A stretch of 7,502 nt of DNA from Acidimicrobiia bacterium (lineage in GTDB: Bacteria > Actinomycetota > Acidimicrobiia > Spongiisociales > UBA5794), in contig JAUXCV010000070.1 of the NCBI GenBank assembly GCA_030618675.1, positions 1-7,502 on the forward strand. The letters run 5' to 3'. The position numbers were made by a program, and so were the translations under genes. The notes beneath the pieces are model-generated. The model was not told the origin of the DNA. It searched no databases and saw nothing but the letters and a program-made list of their open reading frames with translations. Each line of letters opens with the position of its first letter. Within the stretch, counting starts at the first letter, position 1. Shown in pieces: positions 6,249 to 7,502 of this stretch.

Positions 6249-6269
6249 CTTGAGACATCACGACTCAGA
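6249..6269 (+). promoter_or_regulatory. HAIR-like inverted repeat (possible HspR operator)
   Basis: The sequence CTTGAGA-N7-ACTCAGA matches the actinobacterial HAIR consensus CTTGAGT-N7-ACTCAAG at 11 of 14 arm positions with exactly the right spacer. HAIR is the binding site of the MerR-type heat-shock repressor HspR. It lies just upstream of the CIRCE-like pair and about 90 bases before the groES start. Two of the three mismatches are in the right arm, so binding may be weak or absent. Confidence 0.4.
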
Positions 6270-6275
6270 CAATGC

Positions 6276-6302
6276 TTGGCAGTCTTCGGTCAAGAGTGCC
6301 AG
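6276..6302 (+). promoter_or_regulatory. CIRCE-like operator 1 (HrcA site)
   Basis: TTGGCAGTC-N9-GAGTGCCAG has the arm length and 9-base spacer of CIRCE (TTAGCACTC-N9-GAGTGCTAA), the HrcA repressor site of groE operons. It matches that consensus at 14 of 18 arm positions, and at 17 of 18 when compared with the GC-richer form TTGGCACTC-N9-GAGTGCCAG. The sole deviation from the latter is a G in the left arm at 6282. Confidence 0.8.
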
Positions 6303-6305
6303 AAT
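6276..6305 (+). promoter_or_regulatory. Candidate groES promoter (-35 and -10)
   Basis: TTGGCA at 6276-6281 resembles a -35 box, and CAGAAT at 6300-6305 is a 4-of-6 match to a -10 box with an 18-base spacer. Transcription would start near 6312, giving a leader of about 50 bases. The -35 lies in operator 1 and the start site next to operator 2, which would explain repression by HrcA. The boxes are weak and other placements are possible, for example a TACTCT -10 at 6311. Confidence 0.3.
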
Positions 6306-6315
6306 CGTGTTACTC

Positions 6316-6342
6316 TTGGCACTCGTAATGACCGACTGCCAG
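6316..6342 (+). promoter_or_regulatory. CIRCE-like operator 2 (HrcA site)
   Basis: TTGGCACTC-N9-GACTGCCAG is a second CIRCE-type dyad with the correct 9-base spacer, 40 bases downstream of the first and ending 18 bases before the groES start codon. Its left arm is perfect for the GC-rich form and the right arm has one change (C at 6336). Two CIRCE copies before groES are known in several bacteria, so HrcA repression of groES-groEL, released on heat stress, is a firm expectation. Confidence 0.8.
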
Positions 6343-6360
6343 CTCTGAAGGAGGAGTCGG

Positions 6361-6648
6361 ATGAACTTGAAACCCCTCGGCGATCGCATCATCGTGAAGC
6401 CGCAGGATGAAGAGGAATCTCGCACACCGAGTGGCCTCGTGATCCCGGATACGGCCAAAGAGAAGCCGCAACTCGGCGAGGTACTCGCCGTTGGGCCGGG
6501 TGAATTCAAAGATGGGGAGCGGATTCCCATGGACGTCAAAGTCGGAGACGTCGTCTTCTATTCGAAGTACGGCGGCACCGAAGTGAAGGTCGAGAGCGAG
6601 GACTATCTGATTCTGTCCGCTCGCGACGTTCTCGCAATTCTCGCCTAG
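6361..6648 (+). CDS. groES: Co-chaperonin GroES (Hsp10)
   Basis: GroES forms the heptameric lid of the GroEL folding chamber in the cytoplasm. The 95-residue length is typical. It begins NLKPLGDRIIVKP (residues 2-14). The mobile loop that docks on GroEL lies around 17-35, with its hydrophobic GLVIP at 25-29. GDVVFYSKYGGTEVK (62-76) and YLILSARDVLAIL (82-94) complete the fold. The start is fixed by a strong Shine-Dalgarno site, AAGGAGG at 6348-6354, six bases before ATG. Expression is probably controlled by the two CIRCE-like operators upstream. groEL follows after 13 bases. An inverted repeat CCGACT (6332-6337)/AGTCGG (6355-6360) places the ribosome site in a 17-base loop. Identification is certain. 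Confidence 0.98.
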   Translation: MNLKPLGDRIIVKPQDEEESRTPSGLVIPDTAKEKPQLGEVLAVGPGEFKDGERIPMDVKVGDVVFYSKYGGTEVKVESEDYLILSARDVLAILA

Positions 6649-6661
6649 GAGGGCTCACTCA

Positions 6662-7502
6662 ATGGCAGCAAAGGAACTTTCTTTCAATGAAGAGGCCCGG
6701 CGGAGCCTCCAGGCGGGCGTCGACAAGCTCGCAGATACCGTCAAAGTGACGCTCGGCCCCAAGGGGCGCAACGTCGTTCTCGAGAAGAAGTGGGGTTCGC
6801 CCACGATCACGAACGACGGTGTGACGATCGCCAAGGAGATCGAACTCGAAGACGCCTTCGAGAACATGGGAGCACAGCTCGCCAAGGAGGTCGCCGACAA
6901 GACCAACGACGTGGCCGGTGACGGCACGACGACGGCAACGGTGCTCGCACAGGCGATGGTCCAGGATGGGCTCCGTCTCGTCGCCGCCGGAAGCAACCCG
7001 ATGGAGATGAAGCGCGGCATCGAAGAAGCCGTCGCCAAGGTTATCGAGAATATCGCCGAAGGTGCGAAGCCGGTGTCGAGCAACGACAAGGGCGCCATCG
7101 CCTACGTGGCAGCGAACTCCGCGGCCGACAAGGTCATCGGTGATCGCATCGCCGACGCGATGCACAAGGTCGGCAACGAGGGTGTCATCACCGTCGAGGA
7201 CAGCCAGACCTTCGGCGTCGAGCTCGAGTTCACGGAGGGCATGCAGTTCGACAAGGGCTACATCTCGCCGTACTTCGTGACTGACACCGAACGAATGGAA
7301 GCCGTGCTCGAGGATGCCAAGATCCTACTGGTTGCCGGCAAGATCAGCACCGTCAACGAGATCCTGCCGATACTCGAGAAGGTCATGGAGGCTTCGAAGC
7401 CCATATTGATCATTGCTGAGGATGTTGACGGCGAAGCGTTGAGCACGTTGGTCGTTAACCGGATGCGTGGAACTCTGACCTCGGTCGCGGTTAAGGCACC
7501 TG
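6662..7502 (+). CDS. groEL: Chaperonin GroEL (Hsp60), 5' part (3' end outside the window)
   Basis: GroEL is the ATP-driven folding chaperonin that works with GroES. The frame is open to the window edge, showing 280 complete residues of about 540: the equatorial N-terminal part, the first intermediate segment and part of the apical domain. Visible motifs are LGPKGRNVVLEKKWGSPTITNDG (31-53), nucleotide-binding AGDGTTTATVLA (85-96) with the catalytic aspartate at D87, and FDKGYISPYFVTD in the apical region. ATG at 6662 follows AGGAGGG (6647-6653), which overlaps the groES stop codon. The segment around residues 145-156 (AIAYVAANSAADK) departs slightly from the common VAxISANxD form but is intact. 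Whether the C-terminus is the usual Gly-Met tail or a His-rich GroEL1-type tail cannot be seen. It is co-transcribed with groES. Confidence 0.98.
   Translation, partial: MAAKELSFNEEARRSLQAGVDKLADTVKVTLGPKGRNVVLEKKWGSPTITNDGVTIAKEIELEDAFENMGAQLAKEVADKTNDVAGDGTTTATVLAQAMVQDGLRLVAAGSNPMEMKRGIEEAVAKVIENIAEGAKPVSSNDKGAIAYVAANSAADKVIGDRIADAMHKVGNEGVITVEDSQTFGVELEFTEGMQFDKGYISPYFVTDTERMEAVLEDAKILLVAGKISTVNEILPILEKVMEASKPILIIAEDVDGEALSTLVVNRMRGTLTSVAVKAP

Noticed and set aside
6249..6276. Promoter with TTGAGA at 6250-6255 as -35 box
   Set aside because: No acceptable -10 hexamer is found 16-18 bases downstream; the TTGAGA is better explained as part of the HAIR-like dyad.
6162..6410. 82-codon plus-strand open frame in the intergenic region
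   Set aside because: It runs through the inverted heptamer array, the operators and the groES start, has no ribosome site and no recognisable sequence.
1..7502. tRNA, rRNA, transposase or integrase genes, prophage or defence-system genes
   Set aside because: Nothing resembling these was seen; all long reading frames are assigned to housekeeping or single-enzyme families.

Overview
This window is a stretch of high-GC chromosome (roughly 60-65% G+C by eye, G/C-rich third codon positions). It is most consistent with an actinobacterium. The main evidence is gene order: alr, tsaE, tsaB, rimI, tsaD, groES, groEL in one orientation is the order known from Mycobacterium (alr to groEL1). The CIRCE-type operators before groES also have the actinobacterial TGGCACTC/GAGTGCCA form. 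The extra genes inside the block point to a lineage away from the mycobacteria, perhaps a deep-branching class such as Acidimicrobiia; that placement is inference.

Layout, all on the + strand. 1-822: 3' part of alanine racemase. 822-1718: P1/DmpA-type (S58) peptidase. 1715-2368: family 4 Fe-S uracil-DNA glycosylase with a C-terminal sliding-clamp-like motif. 2376-2828, 2825-3529, 3526-4020 and 4017-5030: tsaE, tsaB, rimI and tsaD. 5027-6118: membrane site-2 (M50) protease with a C-terminal CBS-like region. These eight genes overlap by 1 or 4 bases, except for a 7-base gap before tsaE, so they look like one translationally coupled operon. 6119-6360: the only real intergenic region. It starts with five perfect copies of the heptamer TAGAGAG (the first contains the stop codon of the M50 gene) and three inverted copies downstream, giving a 24-bp inverted repeat. 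A HAIR-like dyad and two CIRCE-like operators follow. 6361-6648 is groES, and 6662 onward is groEL, cut by the window edge.

How the genes work together: TsaB, TsaD and TsaE, with TsaC/TsaC2 encoded elsewhere, make the t6A37 modification of ANN-decoding tRNAs. RimI is an N-alpha-acetyltransferase commonly linked to them. GroES/GroEL form the heat-regulated chaperonin, here under its own HrcA-type control. Alanine racemase supplies D-alanine for peptidoglycan; the neighbouring S58 peptidase family includes enzymes acting on D-alanyl amides and esters, so a link is possible but unproven. The glycosylase repairs uracil in DNA.

I found no mobile element, CRISPR array, tRNA or rRNA gene, and no clear novel multi-gene system. 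The most unusual sequence is the intergenic region 6116-6342: the heptamer repeat and its inverted partner, then a mirror-symmetric double operator. The possible clamp-binding tail on the glycosylase and the three genes added to a conserved housekeeping block also deserve attention.
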